Assembly: GCA_013112685.1 (NCBI GenBank)
Contig: JABFGC010000002.1
Location: 692,902-756,901 of the forward strand
Length of the DNA: 64,000 nucleotides
Source of the DNA: Chloroflexota bacterium
Lineage (GTDB): Bacteria > Chloroflexota > Anaerolineae > Anaerolineales > Villigracilaceae
Direction of reading: 5' to 3'
Shown here: positions 1 through 8,989 of the stretch, in pieces
Layout of the letters: every line of letters begins with the position of its first letter
Position numbering within the stretch: position 1 is the first letter of the stretch
Notes under the pieces: model-generated
Seen by the model: the letters and a program-made list of their open reading frames with translations, nothing else
Told to the model about the DNA's origin: nothing
Database searches by the model: none
Position numbers and translations under genes: made by a program

Positions 1-1750
1 AACAGGCGCAGGAAGTGGAGGAGTTCCGCAAAAAGATCGAAGAGGCGAAGATGCCCGAAGAGGCGGAGAAGCAGGCAAAGCGCGAGTTGGACCGCCTTGC
101 CCGCCTGCCCACCGCCGCCGCGGAATACGGCGTCATCCGCACCTACCTGGATTGGCTGGTGACGCTCCCCTGGCCCACCGCCACGCCCGATAACCTCGAA
201 ATCGCCCACGCCCGCGAAGTGCTCAACAAGGATCATTACGGGCTGGAGGATGTGAAAGACCGCATCCTCGAATTCCTTGCCATCCGCAAACTGCGCCTCG
301 ACCGCAAGGACGAGAAGCGGGAGGAATCCAAGGATTTCATCCGCCGCGAACGCGAAGGCGTGATCTTGTGTTTCGTCGGTCCGCCCGGCGTCGGCAAGAC
401 TTCGCTGGGACAGTCCATCGCCCGCGCCATGGAGCGGAAATTCGTCCGCGCTTCGCTCGGCGGCGTGCGCGACGAAGCCGAGATCGCGGTCACCGCCGCA
501 CCTACATCGGCTCGATGCCCGGGCGCATCCTGCAATCCCTGCGGCGCATCGGCTCCAGGAACCCGGTCTTCATGCTCGACGAAGTGGACAAACTCACCAA
601 CGACTTCCACGGCGACCCCGCCTCGGCGCTGCTCGAAGTTCTCGACCCGGAGCAAAACAGCGAATTTCGGGATAACTACCTCGAAGTTGCATACGACCTT
701 TCGCAGGTATTCTTCATTGCCACGGCGAACACGCTGGAATACATCCCCGGTCGGCTCGCGCGACCGCATGGAGATCATCTACCTCTCCGGCTACACCGAG
801 AACGAGAAGATGGCAATCGCGCGCGGCTATCTCATCCCGCGCCAGATCCGCGAGAACAGCCTGCGCGAGAACGAAGTCAAATTCACCGACGACGCGCTCA
901 GGATGATCATCCGCCAGTACACGCGCGAGGCGGGCGTCCGCAACCTGGAGCGCAAGATCGGCGCGGTCTGCCGCAAGGTGGGCACGCGCATCGCCGAAGG
1001 CAAGTCGAAGAAGTACCGGATTACGGCGAAACTCATCGAGGAATTCCTCGACCACCCCATCTACCTCGGGACCGGAGGAGTTGAACAAACGCACCTCCAT
1101 TCCGGGCGTGGTGCCCGGGCTGGCATGGACCTCCTTCGGCGGCGACATTTTATTGATCGAAGCCACCGCCATGCCCGGCGGGCGCGGATTCCAGATCACC
1201 GGTTCGATCGGCAACGTCATGCAGGAATCCGCCCGCGCGGCATTGTCCTACGTCCGTTCGCGCGCCGACACGCTTGATCTTCCGCGCGAGTTCTTCGAGA
1301 AGCAGGATATTCACATGCACATCCCGGCGGGTTCCCAGCCCAAGGATGGTCCCCTCCGCCGGGGTGACGATGGCGACTTCGCTCGTCTCCCTGATTTCGG
1401 GGCGCAAGGTCAAACCGCAGATCGGCATGACCGGCGAGATCACCCTGCGGGGTCAGGTTCTCGCCATCGGCGGCGTCAAGGAAAAAGTGCTTGCCGCGCA
1501 CCGCGGCGGATTGACCACCGTCATCCTGCCCAAGCCGAACGAACAGGACCTCGACGACGTCCCGGACGAGATTCGCAAGACGATGAAGTTCATCTTCGCC
1601 GAGACGGTGGACGACGTGCTCAATGCCGCGCTCGAAAAGCCGGGCAGACGCGCTGCCAAGAGCAGGCATCCCGCGCACAAGCCGCTGAAGAAAAAGACAA
1701 AGCCGGCAAAGGTTAGGAAGAATGTCAAAAAGAAAAGTGCTTCTCGCTGA
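1..1750 (+). CDS. lon: Lon ATP-dependent protease (5' partial, four frameshifts)
   Basis: Cytosolic AAA+ serine protease that degrades misfolded and regulatory proteins. The 5' end lies outside the window. Visible in order are the end of the N-domain (DWLVTLPWP, about 150-180), Walker A GPPGVGKT (379-402), Walker B FMLDEVDK (568-591), and the protease domain with the catalytic Ser in DGPSAG (about 1345-1362) and the catalytic Lys in GGVKEK (1469-1486). The frame breaks near 490, 750, 1070 and 1350. At each break the Lon similarity resumes at once in another frame, for example an extra C in the CCCC run at 1351, so I read them as one-base indels, probably sequencing error. The Lys-rich C-terminus overlaps the next gene by 29 bases. 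The identification is firm; whether the gene is intact in the organism is unknown. Confidence 0.93.
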
Positions 1751-2078
1751 AGACGATATCACCATGGTTTCCCTGCTGAAGACCCTTTTAAAAATGGAGG
1801 GATACGACGTGGTGGCTTTGCAGGCGGACGCGGATATTGTTTCGGCGGTCAAGGATGAAAAACCGGATGTGCTGTTGATGGACGTGTACCTGAGCCATCA
1901 AAGCGGGCTGGACGTTTTGGAGCAGTTGCGCAGTTCCGCCGAGACCAGCCACCTCAGGGTCGTGATGTCCTCCGGCGCGAGCGTCAAGGAGGAGTGCATC
2001 CGCCGCGGCGCAGACGGATTCCTCGCAAAGCCCTATATGCCGGACGACCTCATTGACATCCTGAAACAGACCATCTAA
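1722..2078 (+). CDS. Single-domain response regulator (receiver only)
   Basis: A 118-residue CheY-like receiver with no output domain. The acidic pair D11-D12, phospho-acceptor D54 (in LLMDVY), switch Ser83/84 and K103 (in AKPY) are all present, so it should be phosphorylatable. It starts inside the end of lon (29-base overlap), which suggests translational coupling. No kinase lies nearby, so the partner is unknown. A role as a phosphorelay or protein-interaction switch is inferred from the family only. Confidence 0.85.
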   Translation: MSKRKVLLAEDDITMVSLLKTLLKMEGYDVVALQADADIVSAVKDEKPDVLLMDVYLSHQSGLDVLEQLRSSAETSHLRVVMSSGASVKEECIRRGADGFLAKPYMPDDLIDILKQTI

Positions 2079-2084
2079 CCGGGT

Positions 2085-2525
2085 ATGACGATTGAATCAA
2101 TCCGCCTGCGCGAATTTTCATTTGCAGAAGATTACGAGCGCGTCCGGCGTTGTGGCAGGGGATCGAATCCGGCATGCACGTCGGGCGTTCCGATACGCCG
2201 GGCGAGATTCAAAAGAAGATTCAACGCGACCCCGACCTGTTCCTCGTGGCAGAGGCGGACGGGCGGCTGATTGGCACGGTCATCGGCGGGTTCGACGGCA
2301 GGCGCGGGATGATCTACCATCTTGCCGTCGAAAAAAAATTTCCGCGGGCGGGGCATCGGCGGAATGTTGCTTTCCGAAGTTGAAAAACGACTGCAAGCCG
2401 GGGGCTGTCTCAAGTGCATCATGCACGTCCTCGACGACAACGAAGAGGCGATGCAGTTTTACAGGAACAAGGGCTGGCGCCATGCGGTCGAGGACGTGGT
2501 TTTTGTGAAGGAATTCTATTCGTGA
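2085..2525 (+). CDS. GNAT-family N-acetyltransferase (two frameshifts)
   Basis: Acetyl-CoA-dependent N-acetyltransferase of about 145 residues; the substrate cannot be told. It reads from ATG 2085 (MTIESIRLREF), shifts frame near 2150, continues through FLVAEADGRLIGTVIGG, and shifts again after the A-run at about 2331-2338. It resumes with the acetyl-CoA loop RGRGIGGMLL (motif A, Q/R-x-x-G-x-G/A) and ends in the usual EAMQFYRNKGW motif B. The breaks lie at a dinucleotide boundary and an eight-A run, so sequencing indels are likely. The stop (TGA 2523-2525) overlaps the GTG start of the next gene. Confidence 0.8.
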
Positions 2526-3011
2526 TTCGATTTGGGATTCTGACCCTCTCTGACCGTTCCTCGCGCGGCGAACGGGAGGACGCCTCTGGACCGGCGCTGG
2601 CGCATCTGATCCGCGCCGAAAACTGCTCGGTCGTCCGGGAGCAAATCCTACCCGACGACGAACCCGCCATCCGCGCCACCCTGAGCGAGTGGGCAGACAG
2701 CGGCGAAGTGGACGTGATCTTGACCACGGGCAGCACCGGCTTTGCCCTGCGCGATGTCGCCCCCGAAGCCACGCGCGCCGTGATTCAGCGCGAAGCCCCC
2801 GGCTTGGCGGAGGCGATGCGGGCGGCAAGCCTGGCGAAGACCAAACACGCCATGCTCTCCCGCCGCGGCGGGCATCCGCGGGCGGACGCTCATCGTCAAC
2901 CTGCCGGGAAGCCCCAAAGGCGCCGTGGAAAATTTGCAGACGATTTTCCCTGTGCTTCCCCACGCCGTCCAACTTCTCCGCGACGACCCCAATTCGGAAG
3001 CGTCACACTGA
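2522..3011 (+). CDS. MogA/MoaB-like molybdopterin-binding protein (one frameshift)
   Basis: Family of molybdopterin adenylyltransferases that activate molybdopterin before metal insertion. GTG start at 2522 overlaps the upstream stop (GTGA). The fold signature is clear: FGILTLSDR at the N-terminus, [17 protein letters not shown] (the TTGGTG-type MPT-binding loop, here with Ser), and [16 protein letters not shown] near the C-terminus. The frame shifts near 2865, between LSRRG and [10 protein letters not shown], and the gene then runs to TGA at 3009-3011. No other molybdenum cofactor gene is in the window. MogA and MoaB are hard to separate by eye, so no symbol is given. Confidence 0.82.
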
Positions 3012-3046
3012 TTGACGGGAAAGCGCCCAAATACGAAATGGCGGAC

Positions 3047-3089
3047 TCCGCAAGTTCTACTTGCGGAATTCCAGAAGTAGAACTTCTGG
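3047..3089. repeat. Two adjacent palindromes that are also complementary to each other
   Basis: Two perfect hairpins lie back to back: a 9-bp stem 3047-3055/3059-3067 and an 8-bp stem 3071-3078/3082-3089, each with a 3-base loop. The core of the first (AAGTTCTACTT) is the exact reverse complement of the core of the second (AAGTAGAACTT), so a single larger fold is also possible. It lies just past the mog-like stop. It may act as a terminator or belong to a dispersed intergenic repeat family. Confidence 0.6.
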
Positions 3090-3148
3090 ACTCCTTTTTC
3101 ATCCTTCGGATGGTTTTCCCGTCAAAAAGCGGCAGAACCATAACAACA

Positions 3149-3178
3149 AAAATCGGATGTCGCAAGGCATCCGATTTT
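3149..3178 (-). terminator. Rho-independent terminator
   Basis: Perfect 11-bp stem 3149-3159/3168-3178 with an 8-base loop, A-run on one side and T-run on the other. It sits 16 bases past the end of the minus-strand binding-protein gene and may also stop transcripts coming from the mog-like gene. Confidence 0.8.
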
Positions 3179-3194
3179 CACTGTGGAAATGCCG

Positions 3195-3981
3195 TTACTT
3201 CCACACAAAATTTAAATCGCCATCCACCGGGTTCCAGTAATTTGGATTGGGGCTGAGAGTCATCCCGGTATCTGTCCATGCAGAGATGACGTACGGTCCG
3301 CTGGAGATGACGGTGGTGGCGATGGTTCCATAATTGCCGGAGGCAAGCGCATCCGGGTTGAGGATGGCAAAGGCGGGTTCGGCAAGATACGTCAGCAGGT
3401 CCGGTTCGGGGCGGTTGAGATGGATGATGACCGTGTTGACGTCCACCTTCTGAATCCCGTCCACGGGAGACGGCGCGGTTCTCGGCGTCGCGTTCCCCGT
3501 TGAACGCCGGGAACAGGCGCGGCCAGGTTGGGTAGTTGCCGCCGCCATGCAGGGGATGAGCCGGGTCGAACCAGCGGTTGAAATTATCCACGATGACATC
3601 GGTGGTGATGGGGGAGCCGTCGCTGAAACGCGCATCCGGGCGGATCTCGAAAATGTAATCCAGCTGGTCGTCCGAAACGATCCACGAGTCGGCAATGCCG
3701 GGCTGGACGTTCCCCGCTTCGTCCAGCCGCACCAGCCCCTCGTAAAGATAACCGCTCACCAGCAGAGAATCCGCATCTTCGGTCACAGCCGGGTCGAGGA
3801 CGAGTTCCGAACTGACCGCCATCGGCTCGCCCGGTTGGGGTGGCAAAACGGATTCTTCTGTGGGGCTTTCACCGGCTTGCGGCTCGGCGGTCTCCCCGCT
3901 CTTCGGCTGGCAGCCCGCCAGTAAAAACGCGAGAATCAGAACACCGGTAATCGTAACGTTTGAAAGGCTCTGGTTTTTCAT
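3195..3981 (-). CDS. Peptide/nickel ABC transporter substrate-binding lipoprotein, C-terminally short (one frameshift)
   Basis: Family 5 (OppA/DppA) extracellular binding protein. It has a lipoprotein signal (hydrophobic stretch ending LLAGC), an acidic Pro-rich linker, then the typical start VSGYLYEGLVRLD, DYIFEIRPDARFSDGSPIT and DVIVDNFNRWFDP. A frameshift near 3475 leads into VDVNTVIIHLNRPEPDLL, and the protein ends after GPYVISAW and NPNYWNP at a TAA followed at once by a terminator. The reconstructed product is about 262 residues; the family is usually twice that and needs a second lobe to close on ligand. It is either a remnant or an unusually short protein. No permease or ATPase lies beside it. 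Confidence 0.75.
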
Positions 3982-4026
3982 TGTAACAATACCTCTTCTA
4001 ATTTCAGTGAATCACAAGTTTTGTAG

Positions 4027-4135
4027 GTCATTGCGAAGGAGTGGAGCGACTGAAGCGACCTCCAAATTGAGCGCGGCTTTCGGCTAATTTCGCCATGAGA
4101 TTGCTTCGGCGAAAGTGCGCCGCCTCGCAACGACA
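4027..4135. repeat. Dispersed palindromic repeat (GTCATTGCGA family), copy 1
   Basis: Starts GTCATTGCGAAGGAG, contains GAGATTGCTTCGG and ends CCTCGCAACGACAT, so the outer arms are imperfect inverted repeats. Similar units occur at 47151-48487 (interrupted by an IS) and 49987-50126. The rest of the 3982-4414 gap holds no gene that I can see. A TATAAT at 4270-4275 is a possible -10 box for the lipoprotein gene that follows, but no good -35 is visible. Confidence 0.7.
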
Positions 4136-4414
4136 TCAAATTCGTGATTTCTCGATTTGCCTTGCATAACGATATAAGGTCATCTATTTAGTCGCCGTTT
4201 GGGGCGGTTTGGGTCTGCGGGGGGATGCTGCGGCGCATGTATTCTAGCGCACAATTTTCGTTATGGGAATATAATCGGACAACAAGCATGTGAAATGTCA
4301 TAAATCCCCCAACCCCTTTACGCCGAAACCGCCCACTAACACTATGAAGTAATCATAATCCGGCTGACTGACCCGGCGGGATGATCCGCCGGCACGTGAA
4401 AACTCAGAGGTCCT

Positions 4415-7400
4415 ATGGAACGAAAAGCATATTCGAATCTTTTGAGATTCCTCTCCATTATTGTGATTTTGTCCCTGCTGGTTGCTTCTTGCGCCCCGTC
4501 CGATTTTCTTTCCGGCGCTGGCGGCGAAGAAGGACAGACCGAGGAACCGCAGACGGAAGCGCCTCCAACCGAAGAGCCGCCTCCCACTGAAGAACCCCCG
4601 ACCGAGACGCCTCTCACTGAGCCTCCGCCTCCGACGGAAGAGCAGCCCACCGAAAGTCCGCCCACCGAAGCGCCGCTTCCCACCGATACATCAGCCCCGG
4701 CAGTCGTTCCAACGGATACCCCGATCCCAACAGCGACCGATACGCTTCCGCCCGCGGAAGATGCGTCGGGCTTGGCGGCAACTGCCACCCCAACTTTCAC
4801 TCCAACCGCATCGTTCACCCCGACGGCAACCGCCACCGGGCAGGGCAGGGGTGTTGCTCCGTTTTCGGCAAATCCCCCAACGTCAACGAGCACTTCCACG
4901 CCTGTTCCGACCAATACCAATACGCCCAGCGCGCCCGATCCGTACGTCGGGTTGAGCGTGCTTGCAACAACGATCTCTCTGCGACATTCACCATTACGAA
5001 CATCGGCGGTCCGTTGAGCGGGGGAGTTACACCGTCTCCGAGCCGGGCAAATCGCCGGTGACCAATTCCCTTAACCTGGGCTCGAATCAGAGCATTTCCT
5101 TCAACGCCGCCGGTAACGCAACCGTGACGGTAAACTACTCGACCTCCCAACTGGACAATGTGACTTTGTCCGCCATCGGCACCTGCCTGCCGCTTCCATC
5201 CAGCACGCCTTCACGGACGCCAACCGCTTCGCGCACCCCCAGACCGACCCATACCGCCACCTCGACTGCCACGCCCGGTCCTTCGCCGACGCCCACGAAC
5301 ACACGAACGCCCAGACCGACCAATACTGCCACTTCGACTGCTACACCCGGTCCATCGCCGACGCCCACCGCCTCACGGACTCCGCGTCCCACCAACACGC
5401 CCACCCCCACGCGGACGATTACCCTGACGCCCACAGTCACCCCCACACGCGAGATCGTGGACGGTCAACTGGATTTGCAGGTCTTCTGCAATACCGACCT
5501 GACGGCGACCTTCGTGATTCGTAACATTTCCGGCACGGTCAGCGACGGGACGTATACCCTCTCCGACCCGGCGCAGAGCGGAGCGATCAACCTTCAGCCC
5601 GGGCAATCCACTTCGATCGTCGGCGCAGGATATGCGACCATGACGGTCACATACAAAACATCGTTCCTCTCCTCGGTGACCTTGAGCGTGGTAGGGTCGT
5701 GCTCCCGGCGTCCCACCGCCACGCCGAGCAATACGCCTGAACCGACCGATACGCCGACCCACACGCCTGTACCTCCGCCATCGCTCTCCGCGACGGGCGC
5801 GTGCAGCGGCGTGAACACGGGCATCGCCACCTTCATCATCACCAACAACGGCGGCGATATGCCCAAGCCCTACACCTACAACATCACGGATGCGGGCGGC
5901 GCTGTCGTTCAAACCGGAACATTCCAGTTAGTCGCGGGCGGTAGCACGGTAATCACCGTCACGGGTTCATCCACCGGTTACACTCTGACCAGCCCCGATG
6001 ACGGCTCGCTCAACGTCACAGCCGACATGACGACGTGCATCCAGATTCCGCCTCCGCCTCCACCGCCACCCCCGCCTCCTCCGCCGCCATCCTTGAACGC
6101 GACCGGCGCATGTTCCTCCAATGGCGTGGCAACCTTCATCATCACCAACAACGGCGGCGACATGCCCAAGCCCTATACTTACGTGATCACCGATGCCAGT
6201 GGCGCAACTGTGCAAACCTCCACATTCCAATTGGATGCCGGACAAAGCGCCACCGTCACCGTGAGCGGCGCGTCAAGCCTGTACACCCTCTCCAGCCCCG
6301 ATGACAACACGTTGACCGCCCAGGCAGATATGACAACCTGCACCACACCACCCTCCGCCCCGGACCTTTCGGCGACAGGCGCGTGTACCTCCAACGAGGG
6401 TGAGGCGACGTTCGTCATCACCAACAACGGCGGCGACATGACCACGCCGTATACCTACAATGTCACGGATGCGAACGGGAACGTCGTCTCGACTGCCACG
6501 TTCCAGCTCGCCGCGGGACAAAGCATCACGGTCTCGGTCACCGGTTCATCCTCGACCTATACCCTGACCAGCCCGAACGACAGCGGATTGACCGCCCGGG
6601 CGGATATGTCCGCCTGCGTGGAGCCGCCCCCGCCTCCCGCGTTGACGGCAACCGGCGTCTGCACGTCGAACGAAGGCGTGGCAGCGTTCATTATCACCAA
6701 CAACGGCGGCGACATGACGGTTGCCTATCTTTACACGATCACCGATTCGAGCGGCAACGTCATTCAAACCGGAACCTTCCAGCTTGATGCGGGCGAAAGT
6801 TTGAATCTTGTCGTCAGCAGCAGCGCGGCTGAGTTGATCCTTACCATTACCGACGCGAACAACTTCACCGTCCGCGCGGCGATGACCGATTGCCGGGAAC
6901 CCGACCTGTCCGTAGCGCCCGCCGAACCGGAGCCTTGCATCCAGTGCCTGGTCTTCCACACCTTCCGCGACGACAATCTCGAAGTCTATCGGCTGGACGG
7001 CATCGAAGGTCAGCCCGATGCGAAACTGTACAACCTGTCCAAGGATGAAGCGGTGGACAGCCGTCCCAGCCGCGCGCCGAACGACTCGTGGGTCGTCTTC
7101 CAGAGCAACCGCAACGGCAACGTCGAGTTGTATTACACCGACCTGGCGGGAAGCGGCGAAGCCATCCGCCTGACGGAGACGCAGTCCAACAACACCAACC
7201 CGATGTACGGGCCCGATTCGCAGACCGTCGTCTTCCAAAGCGACAGGAACGGACGCTTCGACCTCTTCACCATTGACCAGCAGACCGGCAAGGAGACCCA
7301 GGTCACAAGCGATCCGGCGGACGACATCAACCCGTACTATTCGCCCGATTTGAAGTGGCTGGTCTTCCAGAGCAACCGCAACGGCAACTGGGATATCTTC

Positions 7401-7901
7401 GTTCTGAACGTCGAGACAGGGAACTTGTACCAGTTGACCGATTCGCCGCTGGATGAGGTCTTCCCTGCCTGGTCGCCCAATGGGAAACAGATTTCCTTCC
7501 TGACGGACGAAGACGGCGCAACCGACCTGAACGTGATTGACTTGGACACCCGGGACGTGAAGCGCATCACCACCGACGGCAGGACCAACAACGCCACCTG
7601 GTCGCCGGAGGGAGACCGCATCGCCTACCAGTCCGAACGGAACGGAAACCTCGATATTTACAGTTACGATTTCACAAAAGATAAGGAATATCGGGTGACC
7701 GATTACGAAGGTGTTGACTCCGGTCCGACGTGGGACTGCGGCGGCGCAAACCTGGCGTTCACCTCCATCCGCGACGGCAACCCGAACATCTTCCAGGTCT
7801 TCTGGCAGGGCGGACCCGCCGGCAACATGACCATTGACCCGGCAACGGACAAGTGGTCGCAGTGGCGCCCGTCCAACGACGTGTCCAGCACAGGGCATTA
7901 G
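4415..7901 (+). CDS. Large surface lipoprotein: Pro/Thr linkers, tandem beta-domains, PD40 beta-propeller (two frameshifts)
   Basis: About 1,160 residues. ATG 4415 opens a lipoprotein signal (VILSLLVASC), followed by a low-complexity stretch of PTEEPPTE and TPT units. The frame shifts near 4963 and again by about 5025, in the GGGGG run; the CNNDLSATFTITNIGG segment lies in the third frame between them. Then come two related beta-domains (about 5020-5190, 5465-5700) separated by TPT-rich linkers. Four close repeats follow, each with the signature TGAC/TGVC...ITNNGGDM...YTITD (about 5780-6035, 6088-6340, 6360-6620, 6635-6895), with a poly-Pro run at 6045-6088. The last third (about 6940-7890) is a propeller of WD40-like PD40 blades (VFQSNRNGNVELY, VVFQSDRNGRFDLF). 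A cell-surface binding or scaffolding role is inferred; no catalytic motif is visible. Confidence 0.8.
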
Positions 7902-7920
7902 TTCCAGCATCCCCAACCCG

Positions 7921-7953
7921 CTCCCCGGTTCGCAACGAGCCGGGGAGTTTTTT
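7921..7953 (+). terminator. Rho-independent terminator
   Basis: Stem 7921-7928/7940-7947 (CTCCCCGG/CCGGGGAG) followed by six T. It lies 19 bases past the stop of the large lipoprotein gene. Confidence 0.88.
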
Positions 7954-7981
7954 GTAGGACAAGTCTACGGACTTGCCCTAC
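7954..7981. repeat. Near-perfect palindrome between terminator and efp promoter
   Basis: 12-bp arms 7954-7965 and 7970-7981 (GTAGG-CAAGTC against GACTTG-CCTAC) with one mismatch and a 4-base loop. It directly follows the terminator T-run and may be a member of a short intergenic repeat family. Confidence 0.5.
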
Positions 7982-8022
7982 TTTATGTTGTTTGGAACTA
8001 GCCACGATTCACAACTCATTGG

Positions 8023-8028
8023 TATAAT
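8023..8028 (+). promoter_or_regulatory. -10 box (TATAAT) upstream of efp
   Basis: A perfect TATAAT in a GGTATAAT context, 40 bases before the efp ATG. No convincing -35 box is seen at 16-18 bases, so the call rests on the -10 and its position. Confidence 0.5.
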
Positions 8029-8067
8029 CCGCCCGCCTCAAAAAATTATCCAAGGAAAGTTATCCGT

Positions 8068-8625
8068 ATGATTGATGTAAACGAACTTCGCAAGGGCGTC
8101 ACGTTTGAGTTGGACGGCAACCTGTACAAGGTGCTGGATTACAGTCACAATAAAACGGGGCGCGGCAACGCCACCATCCGCATCAAGGCGCGCAACCTGT
8201 TGACCGGCGCCAATATCGAACGCACTTTCAACTCCGGGCAGTCCGTTCAGGATGTTTCGCTAGACTTCGCCAACGTCTCCTATCTGTACAACGACGGCGA
8301 CATGTACTACTTCATGGACAAGGTCACGTTTGAACAGCCCACCGTCCGAAAAGAGGCGCTCGGCGATAGCGCCCAGTTTTTGAAGGAAGGTATGGAGGTC
8401 AAATTGACCTTCTACAAGGGCGAAGCCATTGACATTGAAATGCCCACCTCCGTTGACCTCAAGGTCGTGGAAGCCGAAATGGCGATCCGCGGCGACACCG
8501 CCACCGGCGTGACCAAGAAGGTCGTCACCGAATCCGGCGTGGTCGTGCAATGTCCCGCCTTTGTCAACGTGGGCGATACCATCCGCGTGGACACCCGCAC
8601 AGGCGAGTACGTCACCCGCGTCTAA
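8068..8625 (+). CDS. efp: Elongation factor P
   Basis: Cytosolic translation factor that binds between the P and E sites and relieves ribosome stalling at poly-proline. It is 185 residues, the normal family length, with the KOW-like N-domain and two OB domains (the last ends in GDTIRVDTRTGEYVTRV). The tip of the modified loop reads KTGRGNA, so the key residue is Arg32 rather than Lys. A poly-Pro-rich lipoprotein lies directly upstream. A likely -10 box sits at 8023. Start ATG 8068 gives the canonical N-terminus. Confidence 0.96.
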   Translation: MIDVNELRKGVTFELDGNLYKVLDYSHNKTGRGNATIRIKARNLLTGANIERTFNSGQSVQDVSLDFANVSYLYNDGDMYYFMDKVTFEQPTVRKEALGDSAQFLKEGMEVKLTFYKGEAIDIEMPTSVDLKVVEAEMAIRGDTATGVTKKVVTESGVVVQCPAFVNVGDTIRVDTRTGEYVTRV

Positions 8626-8627
8626 GC

Positions 8628-8957
8628 ATGAAAACACCCGCCGGGCGCGAATGCCCGCATTTCTACGGCGATTATTTCCGCGGCAGGCACGTGGAGGAAT
8701 GCCGTCTCTTGCAGACGCAGGGACAGGCTTGGACGCCCGACCTGTGCAAGACCTGTCCCGTGCCAGATATTGCCCGCGCCAACTCCTGCCAGCACATGAA
8801 ATTGAAAGCCACAGTAGTGCGCCCGTTCACCGCCCTCTTTCAACGGCGGGTGCAGGTCAGCGCATATTGCGAAAAGGTCAAACGCGATGTCCCCGAACCC
8901 CAGGTGGGATGCGGCGAATGTCACGCCCTGCCGTTCAAATTTGAAATAAAAGAATAA
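8628..8957 (+). CDS. Cysteine-rich protein, unknown function
   Basis: 109 residues starting two bases after the efp stop, so probably co-transcribed with efp. Cys/His groups are arranged as ECPHFYGDYF, EECRL, LCKTCPVPDI, SCQHM, YCEKVKR and GCGECHAL, which suggests a metal-binding (zinc or Fe-S) fold. It has no signal peptide or membrane segment, so it is probably cytosolic. I do not recognise a named family. Confidence 0.7.
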   Translation: MKTPAGRECPHFYGDYFRGRHVEECRLLQTQGQAWTPDLCKTCPVPDIARANSCQHMKLKATVVRPFTALFQRRVQVSAYCEKVKRDVPEPQVGCGECHALPFKFEIKE

Positions 8958-8989
8958 CCGCAGACTCTCCCGGGGGAGTCTGAAACCCC

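Noticed and set aside
4540..5450. CRISPR-like or satellite repeats
   Set aside because: The repeats are codon-level PTE/TPT units of a protein linker with variable third bases and no spacers.
4962..7901. A separate gene starting at 4962
   Set aside because: Its first 20 residues have no family similarity, while the reading in the third frame (CNNDLSATFTITN) links the upstream lipoprotein signal to the same protein; it is one frame-broken gene.
6546..7916. A 456-codon minus-strand frame opposite the propeller region
   Set aside because: A shadow of the plus-strand coding bias; no motif and no start signal, while the plus strand has clear PD40 blades.
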